DNA from: a bacterium
Lineage (GTDB): Bacteria > SM23-31
Direction: 5' to 3'
NCBI GenBank assembly: GCA_028278455.1
Contig: JANQEH010000132.1
Coordinates: 1 to 36,334, forward strand
Length of the DNA stretch: 36,334 bases
Shown here: one piece after another, positions 23,140 through 33,603 of the stretch
Layout of the letters: each line of letters starts with the position of its first letter
Position numbering within the stretch: the first letter of the stretch is position 1
Made by a program: the position numbers and the translations under genes
The notes under the pieces: model-generated
The model's database searches: none
What the model was told of the DNA's origin: nothing
Seen by the model: only the letters and a program-made list of their open reading frames with translations

Positions 23140-25473
23140 CTATTTCTCTTTATCATCAATAGCCGATAGTCCCATCGGCTCCCTGAGATACCTGTCAAAA
23201 AGAAGCTCGATCCTGCGATATTCATCTATCCAACTGTCAGGATCTGTAAAACCATGATTTTGTGTCGGATAAAATACCGATTCGAAAAGATCAGTCTTAT
23301 GAGCTTTTATCAGCTTTTCGACAAGCTGGAATGAATCCTGCGCGAATACATTGGAATCCACTAAACCATGCATTAACAGTAGATGTCCCTTCAGATTCTC
23401 AGCAAAATGAATCGGCGAACTTTTTTTGTAGGCTTCCTTATTATCTTTTACTATTCCAAGCCTCGCCTGTGTGTAACCCTGATTGTAGTTTTCCCAGTCT
23501 GTTACCGACCTGAGTGCTGCTCCAGCTTTGAAAGTATCCGGGTGGATAAAAAGAGCCATTAGCGTCATAAAACCGCCGTAGCTTCCCCCATATATTCCTA
23601 AATAATCTGTATCAACAAACGGTAGCGTTTTCAGATATTCCACACCTGATATCTCGTCATCAAGGTCTCTTCCGCCGAGAAACATATATACGTCAGTTCT
23701 GAAATCCCTGCCGTAACCTTTACTTCCTCGATAGTCCAGATCAAGTACAACATATCCCTTCTGTGTCAGCCTGTGATGGAATTTGATATTTTGCTGATAA
23801 CTCTGCCAGGATTTATTTACGTTATGGAGATACCCGGCACCGTGAACAAAAATAACAGCAAGATACTTAGCTTTTGGATCGAGATCACGCGGTTTATAGA
23901 TCCTCGCATGGATTGTTACATCATCAATATGACTTTTAAAAGACACAAATTCCGGCTGGACAAGATCAGCGTTCTCAAGGTCTGGCGGAACCGTAAATGA
24001 TACCTGAATTTCTTTAAAATCTTTCGGTTTTTCCGTCAGTTCTGTTACGTAATAATCATTCGGATAAGCTGTAGATTCATGTGTATACAAAATGTATTTA
24101 CTGTCATTGCTGAATTCATCAATAAGATTGAATCCTTCCTTTGTGGTGATCTTTTTCTTACTGCCGTTTTTCAGGTCTAATGTGTATATATGCCTTTCAT
24201 AAGGATTTACTTCTGATGACTGAAAGACTACAAGGTTCTTTTCTCTGATATATCTTACTCTTTCAAGTTCCCAGTTTCCCGTTGTCAACTGTACAGCTTC
24301 ACCCCCGTCTGCCGGCACTTTCCAAAGGTGGTTATAGCCGGATCTCTCGGAAGTGAAAATTATATTTTTATAATCCCTGTCCCAGAAAGATGTAAATCCC
24401 GGCCCGGCAATCCACTCGTCATCCGCTTCTGTGTCGATTATACTTACTGCACAAGTAGAAGGATCAACTATGAATTGTGTAAAACTGAGCTGATCTGCAG
24501 CCAGCCTGGATATGTAGAGCTTCTTCCCGTTCTCCGACCACTCAACACCTCTGATCCTGAACTTATTATCACCAAGGTCAAGCTCATTTTTTTTCATGTT
24601 CCCAACATCAAAGAGGTACACTGTTGTTTCACCGTAAGGATCGGTTGGAAAACTGTTCCTTGCCCTTCGGGGGGTTACATATTTCACCCCAACATAATGT
24701 GGGACTACTATTTCTCTTTCCGGAGTATTTGATCTGAATGTTGAGTATACAAAGTATTTACCGTCCTCTGTCATTAAATAGTTTCTCAGGCCGCCCCTGT
24801 TAAACCTGCTCCTTTGCTCTTCTCCGGTTTGGGATTCATTTGTTACCTTCGTTACCTGCCTGTTCTTCACATTTATATACCATATATTCGAATCCTTATA
24901 ATAGAATATCTTTTTTCCATCCTCCGTCCATTTATAATTCTCTACTGAAGAAGCTATCAATATCCTTTTTCCGGTTCCGTCACTGTTAATCAGCCAGAGG
25001 CCGTCTTTATTGGAAAAGGCGATCTTATCTTTACCCGGTGAATACTCATAATCCATCCCTATTCCCGAGCCGGGGAGAAATTCTGTTTTTTCTCCGGTTT
25101 CAATATTAAGCAGCATCAGTTTATTTTTTTCCAACATTACCAGAGAATGATCCATACCATCTTTCCAGCGAATTGCTCCCCTGAAGGGTGTTTCCACTTC
25201 CTCGGGAGTACCTCCCGTGATCAAAACCTTATACAGTCCGTCCCTTTTATTATCCACATCCGGATTTCTCCATGAGAATACGATCCACCTGGCATCCGGG
25301 GAGATTGTTCCCCTTCGCGGCCTGTTTCCTTCAAGCGGTGGATCATTTTTCATTATATCATTCAAAGAGAGTAGTTTTTCCTGAGCCGTTGAAACCTGGA
25401 AGGAAGTTATCGTAAAAACTGCAAATAAGATCAATGATAACAAACTTAATTTTCCCGACCTAATAAATTTCAT
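23140..25473 (-). CDS. Secreted S9-family (prolyl oligopeptidase/DPP4-like) serine peptidase
   Basis: 777 aa. The signal peptide ends in STA-QEK (about residue 31). A beta-propeller of WD40/TolB-like blades (about 50-500) has repeated segments such as SPDARWIVFSWR and DGKKIFYYKDSNIWYI. The C-terminal alpha/beta-hydrolase domain has the triad S631 (GGSYGG), D706 (GLVDSNV) and H740 (QNHGF), and an oxyanion block around IFVHGAGY. Such enzymes trim dipeptides or oligopeptides after Pro or Ala in the periplasm. AAGGG lies 8 nt before the ATG. The operon continues into the threonine/serine dehydratase. Confidence 0.95.
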   Translation of the reverse strand: MKFIRSGKLSLLSLILFAVFTITSFQVSTAQEKLLSLNDIMKNDPPLEGNRPRRGTISPDARWIVFSWRNPDVDNKRDGLYKVLITGGTPEEVETPFRGAIRWKDGMDHSLVMLEKNKLMLLNIETGEKTEFLPGSGIGMDYEYSPGKDKIAFSNKDGLWLINSDGTGKRILIASSVENYKWTEDGKKIFYYKDSNIWYINVKNRQVTKVTNESQTGEEQRSRFNRGGLRNYLMTEDGKYFVYSTFRSNTPEREIVVPHYVGVKYVTPRRARNSFPTDPYGETTVYLFDVGNMKKNELDLGDNKFRIRGVEWSENGKKLYISRLAADQLSFTQFIVDPSTCAVSIIDTEADDEWIAGPGFTSFWDRDYKNIIFTSERSGYNHLWKVPADGGEAVQLTTGNWELERVRYIREKNLVVFQSSEVNPYERHIYTLDLKNGSKKKITTKEGFNLIDEFSNDSKYILYTHESTAYPNDYYVTELTEKPKDFKEIQVSFTVPPDLENADLVQPEFVSFKSHIDDVTIHARIYKPRDLDPKAKYLAVIFVHGAGYLHNVNKSWQSYQQNIKFHHRLTQKGYVVLDLDYRGSKGYGRDFRTDVYMFLGGRDLDDEISGVEYLKTLPFVDTDYLGIYGGSYGGFMTLMALFIHPDTFKAGAALRSVTDWENYNQGYTQARLGIVKDNKEAYKKSSPIHFAENLKGHLLLMHGLVDSNVFAQDSFQLVEKLIKAHKTDLFESVFYPTQNHGFTDPDSWIDEYRRIELLFDRYLREPMGLSAIDDKEK

Positions 25474-25719
25474 ATCATAGCCCTTTGTTTTTGAGTGAAG
25501 TTATTTAAAGAAGATATAGTAAAATATGAATTATTTGCATAAATTCAAACTCCCTATTACTTTTTTCTATCTATCTGATATGTATTTTCTGGTATTTATT
25601 AAAGTGCTGAGGAATCCTTCCGTTAATTACTTATAACCATTTTAAGTAAATATGTTTTTTATTTTTAAATTATTATTTTTATTATATATTATGCTATACG
25701 GAGAAATGGCAGAATATAA

Positions 25720-27186
25720 ATGACGAAAATGAATAAATACCAAGTACTTCTGATCACGCTGCTCATTTTACAGCTTCATGCGGCTGATTCATACGGTCAG
25801 GCTCCGGAAAACTCCTTTTATCATAATGAAACTACAATTCTGCCTTATGCAAGCTTTCTCGTAACACTGCCAGATGGAGAAGTTACAACAGTCCCCTTTA
25901 CACCTATATTGATCGTTAATTCACCTGCAGGCACAGAATTTTACTCTAAAGATATCGATATACGCGGCAGACTGGTTTTCGCAGGTAATGGAATTGTAGC
26001 CCCTGATGCCCAGCTGAATTCTTATGGTGACTATAACCTTCAGGGACAGATACCAATAATAGTCTATAATGTACCTGATGATTATAAAACAAGATATGGA
26101 GTGAAAAGTGATCTCCACATAAGAATTCAGGAAGCAGTAACTCGCGGGGCTTCCGCGGTTATTGTGTTCGGAATCCCAGGTAATCCCGGCTGGAATTCAC
26201 CGTTAATAACATTACCTAATACGGAACCTTCTATAGATGTGCCGGTGATATCGATTTCTTATGATAATGCAATCAGCCTGCTTAATAAGCTGGGATTGAA
26301 TATTAAAAGTCTTGAAGATTCACGCGATTATGTTCTATCTCTGAATCCAATCGAGCTTCCTTGTATAGCAAGGATAACGATCAACTCTAAATTGAGTCAA
26401 GCTGTCAGCTCTAAATTCAGTCTAAGCTACCTGCCGGGTATACTTACCGAAGAAATGATGAAGGAATATCTCTCAAATAAGGAAAGGGCCTTCAACCTTG
26501 TTTCTCAATATCTTGATATGCATATTGAGAATGTAAATACTAGTGAAGAAATATTTTTCCCCGATCTTACCTCAATGAAATACTTTACAGGAATTGAAGA
26601 TTATTCTCCTGAAGGATTCGGTAAAGTATTTATGGTTTTCCGTGCATATAAACCCAATTCATATCCGCTGGTTTACGGTTTTGGAGATATTGTTCATGAG
26701 ATGACTTATCACCTATTGGCAGACTCCTGGAAGAATTCCCATCCTGCATTAATGGAAGGACTTGGAGTAATGCTGAAAGACGTAGTGAATAGTGATGAAA
26801 CATCCCTCCTCGATAAGAGAGCGGCTGACCTACTCAAACAGGACAAAATGGTGCCTGTAATAGAGATTCTGACAAACGACTCACTCAATTTTTTCAACTT
26901 CACCCCCGATGCAAGCACCGAATTGGGATCGTTTATCAGGTATATTTACAATGCATTTGGCAGGGCAAAATTCAAAAGACTTTACGATAAATATAAAACC
27001 GAATCTGAAGCAATAGACAGAGTAAGGTATTTCATAGATGTATATTTCAAGGAGTACAGATCACTCGAATATGAATGGCTTGAAATTATTGCGTTAAAAC
27101 ACGGTGTCCCTACGAAAAACGTAGATGGTCTTTTGCTGAAGTCAGAAAATTATGTAAAGCTGATTAAAGCTGGAAAAATCAAATAA
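25720..27186 (+). CDS. Exported PA-domain protein with degenerate gluzincin-like C-terminus
   Basis: 488 aa. The signal peptide ends near SYG-QAP (about residue 26). Residues about 60-215 read as a protease-associated (PA) domain: RGRLVFAGNGIV, QEAVTRGASAVIVFGIPGN and DVPVISISYDNA are its strand/turn landmarks. The rest (about 235-480) is helical and resembles the peptidase MA-like/gluzincin fold: GDIVHEMTYHLL (321-333) followed by a Glu in PALMEGLGVML (E346). The expected HExxH is out of register (HEMTYH: Tyr330 where the second His belongs, then His331), so zinc binding and catalysis are doubtful. It ends directly against the convergent M28 peptidase, which has its own PA domain. Start ATG at 25720; ATG three codons later is an alternative. 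Confidence 0.75.
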   Translation: MTKMNKYQVLLITLLILQLHAADSYGQAPENSFYHNETTILPYASFLVTLPDGEVTTVPFTPILIVNSPAGTEFYSKDIDIRGRLVFAGNGIVAPDAQLNSYGDYNLQGQIPIIVYNVPDDYKTRYGVKSDLHIRIQEAVTRGASAVIVFGIPGNPGWNSPLITLPNTEPSIDVPVISISYDNAISLLNKLGLNIKSLEDSRDYVLSLNPIELPCIARITINSKLSQAVSSKFSLSYLPGILTEEMMKEYLSNKERAFNLVSQYLDMHIENVNTSEEIFFPDLTSMKYFTGIEDYSPEGFGKVFMVFRAYKPNSYPLVYGFGDIVHEMTYHLLADSWKNSHPALMEGLGVMLKDVVNSDETSLLDKRAADLLKQDKMVPVIEILTNDSLNFFNFTPDASTELGSFIRYIYNAFGRAKFKRLYDKYKTESEAIDRVRYFIDVYFKEYRSLEYEWLEIIALKHGVPTKNVDGLLLKSENYVKLIKAGKIK

Positions 27187-29004
27187 TCATCTTTTTCTTT
27201 TTTCAAGCTTCACCTTGAAACTGATTTCTTTTTCGTCTCTTTTAATTATAATGTCTATCTCCTGCCCCTCTTTCAGTTCCCCGAGCATGTACATATAATC
27301 ATAGATATTTTTTATCACTTTATCTGCCATTTTAGTAATTGTATCTCCACCCTTCAGGCCTGCCTTATCAGCCGGTCCCCCTGGTCGGACATCAGTGATC
27401 TTGAATCCCTCGTTCTCAGATCCGGCAAAATCAGGAACAACACCAAGAGTAACACGATATGCTCTTCGACCGGGCTGGGCTTGCTCTTGAACCCGGGTAA
27501 AAGCGATCTTCTCATCGGTAGTATCCAGATATCTCAAAATATCCTCTGTGAATTTCAATATCCTGACTTCTCCCTCAGGATCTATTTTCTCGTGATCATC
27601 TGACGGTTTGTGGTAATCCGAATGAGTACCTGTGAAAAAAAACATTACAGGAATTTCTTTTGAGTAAAATGCTGTATGATCACTTCCCCCAAGCGCTCCT
27701 TCACTGAACTTCAATGTCAAACCGTAATCATCATTAATATGTTCAGCCGCTTTTTTCCATACAGGAGATGATCCTGTTCCGTTGAGCAAAAGAGTGTTAT
27801 CGACCATTCTCCCGATCATGTCGAAGTTGATCATGAAATCAACATTTTCAAGGCTGGAAACAGGATTTTCCACGTAATGATTAGATCCGAGTAATCCAAG
27901 TTCCTCGGCACCGAAGGCTATGAACAGAACACTCCTTTTCAGCCTGTTTCCAGGCTGCGAGAACATCTGGGCAAGTTCCATTATACCTGCTGTTCCTGAT
28001 GCATTATCGTCAGCGCCGTTATGCACCTGACCGGTCTGAGACGGAGCAGTTGAATTATCACCTCCAAGGCCGATATGGTCATAATGGGCGCCAACAACGA
28101 TCATTCTATCCTTCAGGACCGGATCACTTCCCTCGAGCAGGCCGACGACATTCTGGCTTTTCAACTTCAATTCATTCAGATCTGTTGTCACGCTAATATA
28201 TTTACCCTTTAGATCAAAGGAAGCCGGTTTCAATGAGCTGCTAATCTCCTTTTCAGCAGCTTTTATATCCTTGCTTCCAGATAATATATTCTCTGCCACG
28301 TCCCTGTGCACATGTAGAACCGGGATTCCGGTTTTTCCGGACATTTGGTCATATTTCAAACCGGGCAGCTCATCCATCTCCCCATCTGAAAAACCGGTAG
28401 CGATTATTAAAGCTGCTGCACCATTATTTGCAGCTGTTATCGCTTTGAAACGCGGTGAGGAATACATTCCAGGAGTCTGGTCCGGGGTTTTAATATCAGG
28501 TCTTCCAGTGAGGACTACAACGATTTTATCCTTAACGTCGATATCAGCATAATCATCATAATTGTCATCTTTGGAGGTTATACCATAGCCGGCAAAGACA
28601 ACTTTACCCGAAACTGTTCCGTTAGCGCTGAATCCATATGGCACATAGTCGGAATTGATCTTATAGGTAAATCTTGTATCTCCAGACCGTAATGTCAGCC
28701 TGTTTTCAGGTCCAGCTTCAACTCCTCCCGTAAATTCAAACACCTGAAAATAGCTATTAAAATCACCGGCTGGTTTAAGTCCGTAATCTTCAAACCAACC
28801 CGCTATATAGGCTGCCGCTTTTCTGCCTTCACTTGTTCCGGATTTTCTTCCCCCAAGTTCGTCGGACGCCAGAAACATTATGTGATACATTATATCTGCC
28901 CCGGATATATCCGGATTCTTTCCCGGTACCTGGGCCGATACAACAGAATTAATTGAAAAGACTAATAGTAATGTTATTAACATAATTCTGTTTCTATTGA
29001 TCAT
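27187..29004 (-). CDS. Secreted M28 aminopeptidase with PA and PDZ domains
   Basis: 605 aa. Signal peptide (VSA-QVP, cleavage after A24), then an M28 domain interrupted by a PA insertion (about 130-240, with SGKVVFAGYGI and NNGAAALIIATG). The metal and catalytic residues are present: GAHYDH (H307), GADDNASG (about D332), AEELG (E367/E368), NFDMIGR (D395) and the H of SDYHKPSDD (H465). A PDZ domain forms the C-terminus (about 525-600, with ITDVRPGGPADKAGLKGGDTI). It is a two-zinc aminopeptidase acting in the periplasm or outside the cell. It follows metH by 39 nt on the same strand. Weak Shine-Dalgarno. It ends against the convergent PA-domain gene with no space for a terminator. Confidence 0.94.
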   Translation of the reverse strand: MINRNRIMLITLLLVFSINSVVSAQVPGKNPDISGADIMYHIMFLASDELGGRKSGTSEGRKAAAYIAGWFEDYGLKPAGDFNSYFQVFEFTGGVEAGPENRLTLRSGDTRFTYKINSDYVPYGFSANGTVSGKVVFAGYGITSKDDNYDDYADIDVKDKIVVVLTGRPDIKTPDQTPGMYSSPRFKAITAANNGAAALIIATGFSDGEMDELPGLKYDQMSGKTGIPVLHVHRDVAENILSGSKDIKAAEKEISSSLKPASFDLKGKYISVTTDLNELKLKSQNVVGLLEGSDPVLKDRMIVVGAHYDHIGLGGDNSTAPSQTGQVHNGADDNASGTAGIMELAQMFSQPGNRLKRSVLFIAFGAEELGLLGSNHYVENPVSSLENVDFMINFDMIGRMVDNTLLLNGTGSSPVWKKAAEHINDDYGLTLKFSEGALGGSDHTAFYSKEIPVMFFFTGTHSDYHKPSDDHEKIDPEGEVRILKFTEDILRYLDTTDEKIAFTRVQEQAQPGRRAYRVTLGVVPDFAGSENEGFKITDVRPGGPADKAGLKGGDTITKMADKVIKNIYDYMYMLGELKEGQEIDIIIKRDEKEISFKVKLEKRKR

Positions 29005-29043
29005 AATAAGTTCTTTCTAAAAATATTAGCCGTACGGTAAGTA

Positions 29044-32000
29044 TTATTTATAATTCAGAATTGGAGAAAGCCATTTCTCCGCTTCTTTCAAACTCATACC
29101 TTTTCTTTCGGAATAATCTGCTACCTGGTCTCCGGAAATTTTTCCGACATTAAAGTAATCAGCTCCGGGATTCGCAAAGTAATAACCGCAAACTGAAGCC
29201 GCTGGGATCATAGCAAGATTATCTGTCAGGCTGATCCCTGTGTTCTTTTCAACATCCAGGAGTTTGAATAGATTCCTTTTTTCTGTGTGATCCGGACAAG
29301 CAGGATAACCGGGTGCAGGACGGATTCCTGTATATTTTTCTCTGATCAGATCATTACAATCAAGGTTTTCATCCTGAGAAAAACCCCAGAGTTCCTTCCT
29401 TACCTTCTCATGCAATAGTTCTGCAAATGCCTCTGTCAGCCTGTCTGCCAACGCTTTGGCCATAATCGAATTGTAGTCGTCATTCTGATTATTAAACGAT
29501 CCTACGATATTGTCGATTCCTATTCCTGCTGTTACTGCAAATAAACCAATGTAATCATTCAGGTTTTTGTCTTTTGGGGCAATATAATCACTCAGGCACT
29601 TATTATAATTCCCTTCCGTTTTAACCGACTGTTGTCTAATCATATATAACCTGGCGAGGATTTCTTCTCTTCGACCATCTGTATAGAGTTCGATATCGTC
29701 CCCGTTTGAATTTGCCGGAAAAAGACCGATAATACCATTGGCTTTCAGTAGGTCTTCACTAATTATTCTATCCAGCAATAGACTTGCATCATCAAAAAGT
29801 TTTCGGGCTTCTTTGCCAGTTTTCGGATGTTCGAGTATGCTGGGAAAATTCCCTTTCAGCTCCCATGTAATAAAAAAAGGCTTCCAATCGATGTACTCTC
29901 TGATCTCCTTAAGAGAATAGTTTCGGAATACGGTTATTCCCGGTTTTGAGGGCTGAAACAGAACCGCATTATCCCAATCTATTTTCATTTTGTTTTGTCT
30001 TGCTTTACCGATAGTCAGGTATTCTTTTTTCCTGGATTTTTTTATGTAATCTTCCCTGATCTTTTTGTATTTTTCTGCGGTCTCTTCTATAAATTTATCT
30101 TTTGTACTTTCATTACATAGCTCATTTACTACTGTTACTCCTCTTGAGGCATCGGTAACATGTATTGTCGCTCCGGAATATCCGGGGGCTATCTTTACTG
30201 CAGAATGGATCCTGGATGTTGTAGCTCCCCCGATTAACAGAGGTTTGTTAAAACTCAGTCTCTCCATCTCCTTAGCCACATGGATCATCTCATCGAGAGA
30301 GGGAGTTATCAATCCGCTCAATCCGATAATATCAACATTATTTTTTTTAGCTGCTTCCAGAATTTTTTCTGAAGGTACCATAACTCCAAGATCGATTACT
30401 TCGAAATTATTGCATGAAAGAACAACACCGACTATATTTTTCCCAATATCATGTACATCACCTTTAACCGTTGCCAGAAGCACTTTCGGTTTCCGCTTTA
30501 CTCCATCTTCTTTCTGTCCGGCTTCGATTAAAGGAACCAGATATGCAACCGACTTCTTCATCACTCTGGCGCTTTTAACAACCTGGGGGAGGAACATTTT
30601 CCCCGAACCGAACAGATCACCGACTGTACTCATACCTTCCATTAACGGGCCTTCTATTATTGACAAAGGATTCGGGTATTTTCTCAAGGCTTCTTCCGTA
30701 TCTGCCTCAATATGGTCAACTATACCCTTTACAAGGGCGTATTTAAGTCTTTCTTCAACTTCCCTGTCCCGCCATTCTGCTATGTCTTCTTCATCTTTAC
30801 TTCTATCTTTATAATCCTGTGCTGCATCGATCAACCTCTCTGTTGCATCGTCTTTCCGGTTAAGTATAACATCTTCAACAAGATCAAGCAGTTCTGAAGG
30901 GATATCCCCATATACATCGAGCTGTCCCGCATTTACAATCCCCATATCCATTCCTGCCTTCACAGCATGATAAAGAAATGCAGAGTGCATAGCTTTCCTT
31001 ACCGGCTCATTTCCTCTGAACGAGAAAGAGATGTTGCTAACACCTCCGCTGACACTGCATAGCGGCAAGTTATCCTTAATCCAGCTAACCGCATTTATAT
31101 AGTTTACTGCATAATCATTATGTTCTTTAATACCTGTTCCGATAGTAAGTATATTCGGATCAAAGATGATATCCTGCGGAGGAAAATTCACCTCATCGAC
31201 TAGTATTCTGTAAGACCTTTCTATTATTTCGATCTTACGTTCAAAACTCTCAGCCTGCCCTTTCTCATCAAATGCCATAATCAGAACAGCTGCGCCGAAT
31301 TGCAGGATCTCATGCGCTTTTTCTTTGAAGATCTTTTCACCTTCCTTGAGGCTGATTGAATTTACTATCCCCTTACCCTGCATGCATTTAAGACCAGATT
31401 CAATAACCGACCATTTTGATGAATCCAACATAACGGGTACACGGCTGATCTCCGGTTCAGAAGCAATAAGCTTCAGGAATTTTTCGATAGATCTTTCCGA
31501 ATCAAGCATTGCCTCATCCATGCTGATATCTATGATCTGAGCACCGTTCTCTACCTGTTGACTTGCAATTTGAAGCGCTTTTTCATACTTCTCTTCTTTG
31601 ATAAGTCTGGCAAACTTTCTTGAACCGGCTACATTGGTTCTTTCTCCAATATTGATAAAATTAGTCTCGGGGTATAATATTAATGGTTCAAGCCCAGATA
31701 AACGTAAAAAGGGTTCTATCTCGGGCAATTTCCTCGGAGAATATTCCCTTACTGCTTCAGCAATTGCCTTTATGTGTTCAGGCGTCGTCCCGCAGCAGCC
31801 TCCGGCTATATTGAGAAATCCGGATTTCGCATAGTCTCTCATCTGCTCCGCCATGAATTCCGGGGTTTCATCATATTCTCCGAGTTCATTCGGCAGTCCG
31901 GCGTTAGGATAAAGACTGATAAAGCATGAAGCCGTATTTGACAGCTCTTCTATGTATGGCCTGATTTGATTTGAGCCGAGAGAACAGTTGAGCCCTGCGC

Positions 32001-32727
32001 TGATCATTCCCCGTGTATGTGATATAGATACCCAGAAAGCTTCAGGAGTTTGACCTGATAATGTTCTTCCGCTGAGATCAACAATTGTGCCTGAAACCAT
32101 AACAGGAATTATTAGATCGTGCTTATTGCAGTAATCAGCTATCGCGTATATCCCTGCTTTACAGTTTAGTGTATCGAATACTGTTTCCAGAAGCAGAATA
32201 TCTGCGCCTCCGTGTATCAATCCACTAATCTGCTCTGTATAGGCCGATACAATTTCTTCAAATGTAACTGCTCTAAAACCAGGATCATTGACATCGGGAG
32301 AAATAGAAAGGGTTTTATTGGTCGGTCCGATCGCTCCAGCAACAAATTTCTGGCTTTCTGGATTATTCCTGATGTGATCATTAACAGCTTCTCTTGCTAT
32401 CTTCGCCGCGGCAGAATTCATTTCAAATACATCATTTTCAAGTCCGTAATCTGCCTGCGAAATTGGATTTGCGTTAAACGTATTTGTGCCCAGGATATCG
32501 GCACCTGCCTCAAGGAAAGCCAGGTGAATATCCATCACAACATCCGGTTGCGTTATAGATAGCACATCGTTATTACCCATCAGGTCATACTGGTGATCAG
32601 AATATTTGTTTCCCCTGAAATCGGATTCTGACAATTGAAGCTTCTGGATCATGGTACCGTTGGCACCGTCCTTGACCAGAATTCGTTCTTCAAGAAGACC
32701 GTACAATATTTCAGTAATTTTGGTCAT
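29044..32727 (-). CDS. metH: Cobalamin-dependent methionine synthase
   Basis: 1227 aa, the same length as E. coli MetH, with all four modules. The homocysteine domain has zinc ligands C248, C311 and C312 ([17 protein letters not shown]). The methyltetrahydrofolate (pterin) domain spans about 355-620 ([16 protein letters not shown], then [15 protein letters not shown]). The B12 cap and Rossmann domain (about 650-890) has the [11 protein letters not shown] motif with the cobalt ligand H759. The AdoMet reactivation domain has [15 protein letters not shown]. It methylates homocysteine to methionine. AGGA lies just upstream of the ATG. No cobalamin riboswitch (GCCACTG B12 box) is seen in the 250 bp before it. 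It is followed by the M28 peptidase gene. Confidence 0.98.
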   Translation of the reverse strand: MTKITEILYGLLEERILVKDGANGTMIQKLQLSESDFRGNKYSDHQYDLMGNNDVLSITQPDVVMDIHLAFLEAGADILGTNTFNANPISQADYGLENDVFEMNSAAAKIAREAVNDHIRNNPESQKFVAGAIGPTNKTLSISPDVNDPGFRAVTFEEIVSAYTEQISGLIHGGADILLLETVFDTLNCKAGIYAIADYCNKHDLIIPVMVSGTIVDLSGRTLSGQTPEAFWVSISHTRGMISAGLNCSLGSNQIRPYIEELSNTASCFISLYPNAGLPNELGEYDETPEFMAEQMRDYAKSGFLNIAGGCCGTTPEHIKAIAEAVREYSPRKLPEIEPFLRLSGLEPLILYPETNFINIGERTNVAGSRKFARLIKEEKYEKALQIASQQVENGAQIIDISMDEAMLDSERSIEKFLKLIASEPEISRVPVMLDSSKWSVIESGLKCMQGKGIVNSISLKEGEKIFKEKAHEILQFGAAVLIMAFDEKGQAESFERKIEIIERSYRILVDEVNFPPQDIIFDPNILTIGTGIKEHNDYAVNYINAVSWIKDNLPLCSVSGGVSNISFSFRGNEPVRKAMHSAFLYHAVKAGMDMGIVNAGQLDVYGDIPSELLDLVEDVILNRKDDATERLIDAAQDYKDRSKDEEDIAEWRDREVEERLKYALVKGIVDHIEADTEEALRKYPNPLSIIEGPLMEGMSTVGDLFGSGKMFLPQVVKSARVMKKSVAYLVPLIEAGQKEDGVKRKPKVLLATVKGDVHDIGKNIVGVVLSCNNFEVIDLGVMVPSEKILEAAKKNNVDIIGLSGLITPSLDEMIHVAKEMERLSFNKPLLIGGATTSRIHSAVKIAPGYSGATIHVTDASRGVTVVNELCNESTKDKFIEETAEKYKKIREDYIKKSRKKEYLTIGKARQNKMKIDWDNAVLFQPSKPGITVFRNYSLKEIREYIDWKPFFITWELKGNFPSILEHPKTGKEARKLFDDASLLLDRIISEDLLKANGIIGLFPANSNGDDIELYTDGRREEILARLYMIRQQSVKTEGNYNKCLSDYIAPKDKNLNDYIGLFAVTAGIGIDNIVGSFNNQNDDYNSIMAKALADRLTEAFAELLHEKVRKELWGFSQDENLDCNDLIREKYTGIRPAPGYPACPDHTEKRNLFKLLDVEKNTGISLTDNLAMIPAASVCGYYFANPGADYFNVGKISGDQVADYSERKGMSLKEAEKWLSPILNYK

Positions 32728-32789
32728 GAGGTCCTATATTTTCACTTACCAGGAAAGAAGTTATGAATATTTACTAAATTTTTCAAGCT

Positions 32790-32795
32790 ATTATA
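32790..32795 (-). promoter_or_regulatory. Possible -10 box of metH
   Basis: A perfect TATAAT on the minus strand about 62 nt upstream of the metH start codon. No convincing -35 box lies 16-18 bp further upstream, so this is a weak call. The surrounding 250-bp gap to the divergent small membrane protein gene holds nothing else I recognise. Confidence 0.3.
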
Positions 32796-32977
32796 GGATA
32801 TTGTTTGAAAATAAAAAATGTTGCTTATAGCTATTATGATTATATATTAATACTAAATCTATATTTATATTTGGGTGTCATAGCTCTCATAAACTAATCG
32901 AACGGTTTTTCTTACAGAGTTTAATAAATTACTTAAAACGAAAAATATAAGAACGCTTTTCATAAAGGATTTAAATC

Positions 32978-33592
32978 ATGATTGAACCAGATTGGGTAAT
33001 TGCAATATCAAGCGTTGTTTCCTTGTGCGTTATTTTCTTTCTTTATATTCAAAACCAACTCCTTCTGAAACAATATAAAGAAGATCATGAAAGATCGCGT
33101 CGAGAGAAGGCGGTAGAAATGATAATAAAATGGACTGAATTATTAAGGAAAGAAACCTCATCTACAAGGAAACTTATTGAATCTCTCGATTCAAACCAGG
33201 CTTCTAACCTGTTTAACGAAAAAATCATAAATATTTCAAGAGATTTAAAAATGCTGGTACATTCTTCTCTTGGCGATGAAATATTCTTTAAAGAAACCGG
33301 AAGTATGATCGAAATTAATGAAAAAGGTGTTTCTAAATTGAGATGGCTGGCAGTTCAATATCTCAATTCATTGGAAAGTATAATGATCGCCTGGAGGCAT
33401 AATATAGCTGACAGGACAATAATCTATGAACAGTTTAAATACTTGTTCGATCCTGAAATAGGATCAAATGTTATGGCTTCATTTCGAAGAGTAGCCGGTG
33501 GCAGAGCCAGTTTTCCGGCAATTGAAGATTTTCTGGATCACCTGAAAAAGGAGAAAAATACCTCTGGAGGACTTGGTCCCACAGGGAAATGA
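32978..33592 (+). CDS. Small inner-membrane-anchored protein, possibly DUF4760-like
   Basis: 204 aa. One N-terminal membrane helix (about 6-24) is followed by a charged coiled stretch (NQLLLKQYKEDHERSRREKA) and a mostly helical cytoplasmic domain that contains VQYLNSLESIMIAWRHNIAD and DRTIIYEQFKYLF. This arrangement resembles DUF4760-type proteins, whose role is unknown, but the match is from memory and loose. AAAGGA lies 8 nt before the ATG. It stands alone between metH (divergent) and the DUF4097 genes (convergent, 11 nt away). It may be a more recent insertion, but no mobile-element signs are visible. Confidence 0.65.
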   Translation: MIEPDWVIAISSVVSLCVIFFLYIQNQLLLKQYKEDHERSRREKAVEMIIKWTELLRKETSSTRKLIESLDSNQASNLFNEKIINISRDLKMLVHSSLGDEIFFKETGSMIEINEKGVSKLRWLAVQYLNSLESIMIAWRHNIADRTIIYEQFKYLFDPEIGSNVMASFRRVAGGRASFPAIEDFLDHLKKEKNTSGGLGPTGK

Positions 33593-33603
33593 TATATTAC
33601 TCT

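Noticed and set aside
25703-25720. Five-codon ORF ending on the start of the PA-domain gene (ATG GCA GAA TAT AAA TGA)
   Set aside because: A GGAG lies too close for good initiation and the ORF is too short to judge; could be a coupling leader but is not supportable.
30065-30814. 249-aa plus-strand reading frame
   Set aside because: It is antisense to the B12-binding and cap region of metH, has no family resemblance, and mirrors the codon pattern of the real gene.
32728-32977. Cobalamin riboswitch upstream of metH
   Set aside because: No GCCACTG-type B12 box or structured GC-rich region on the minus strand; the gap is AT-rich and featureless apart from a TATAAT.
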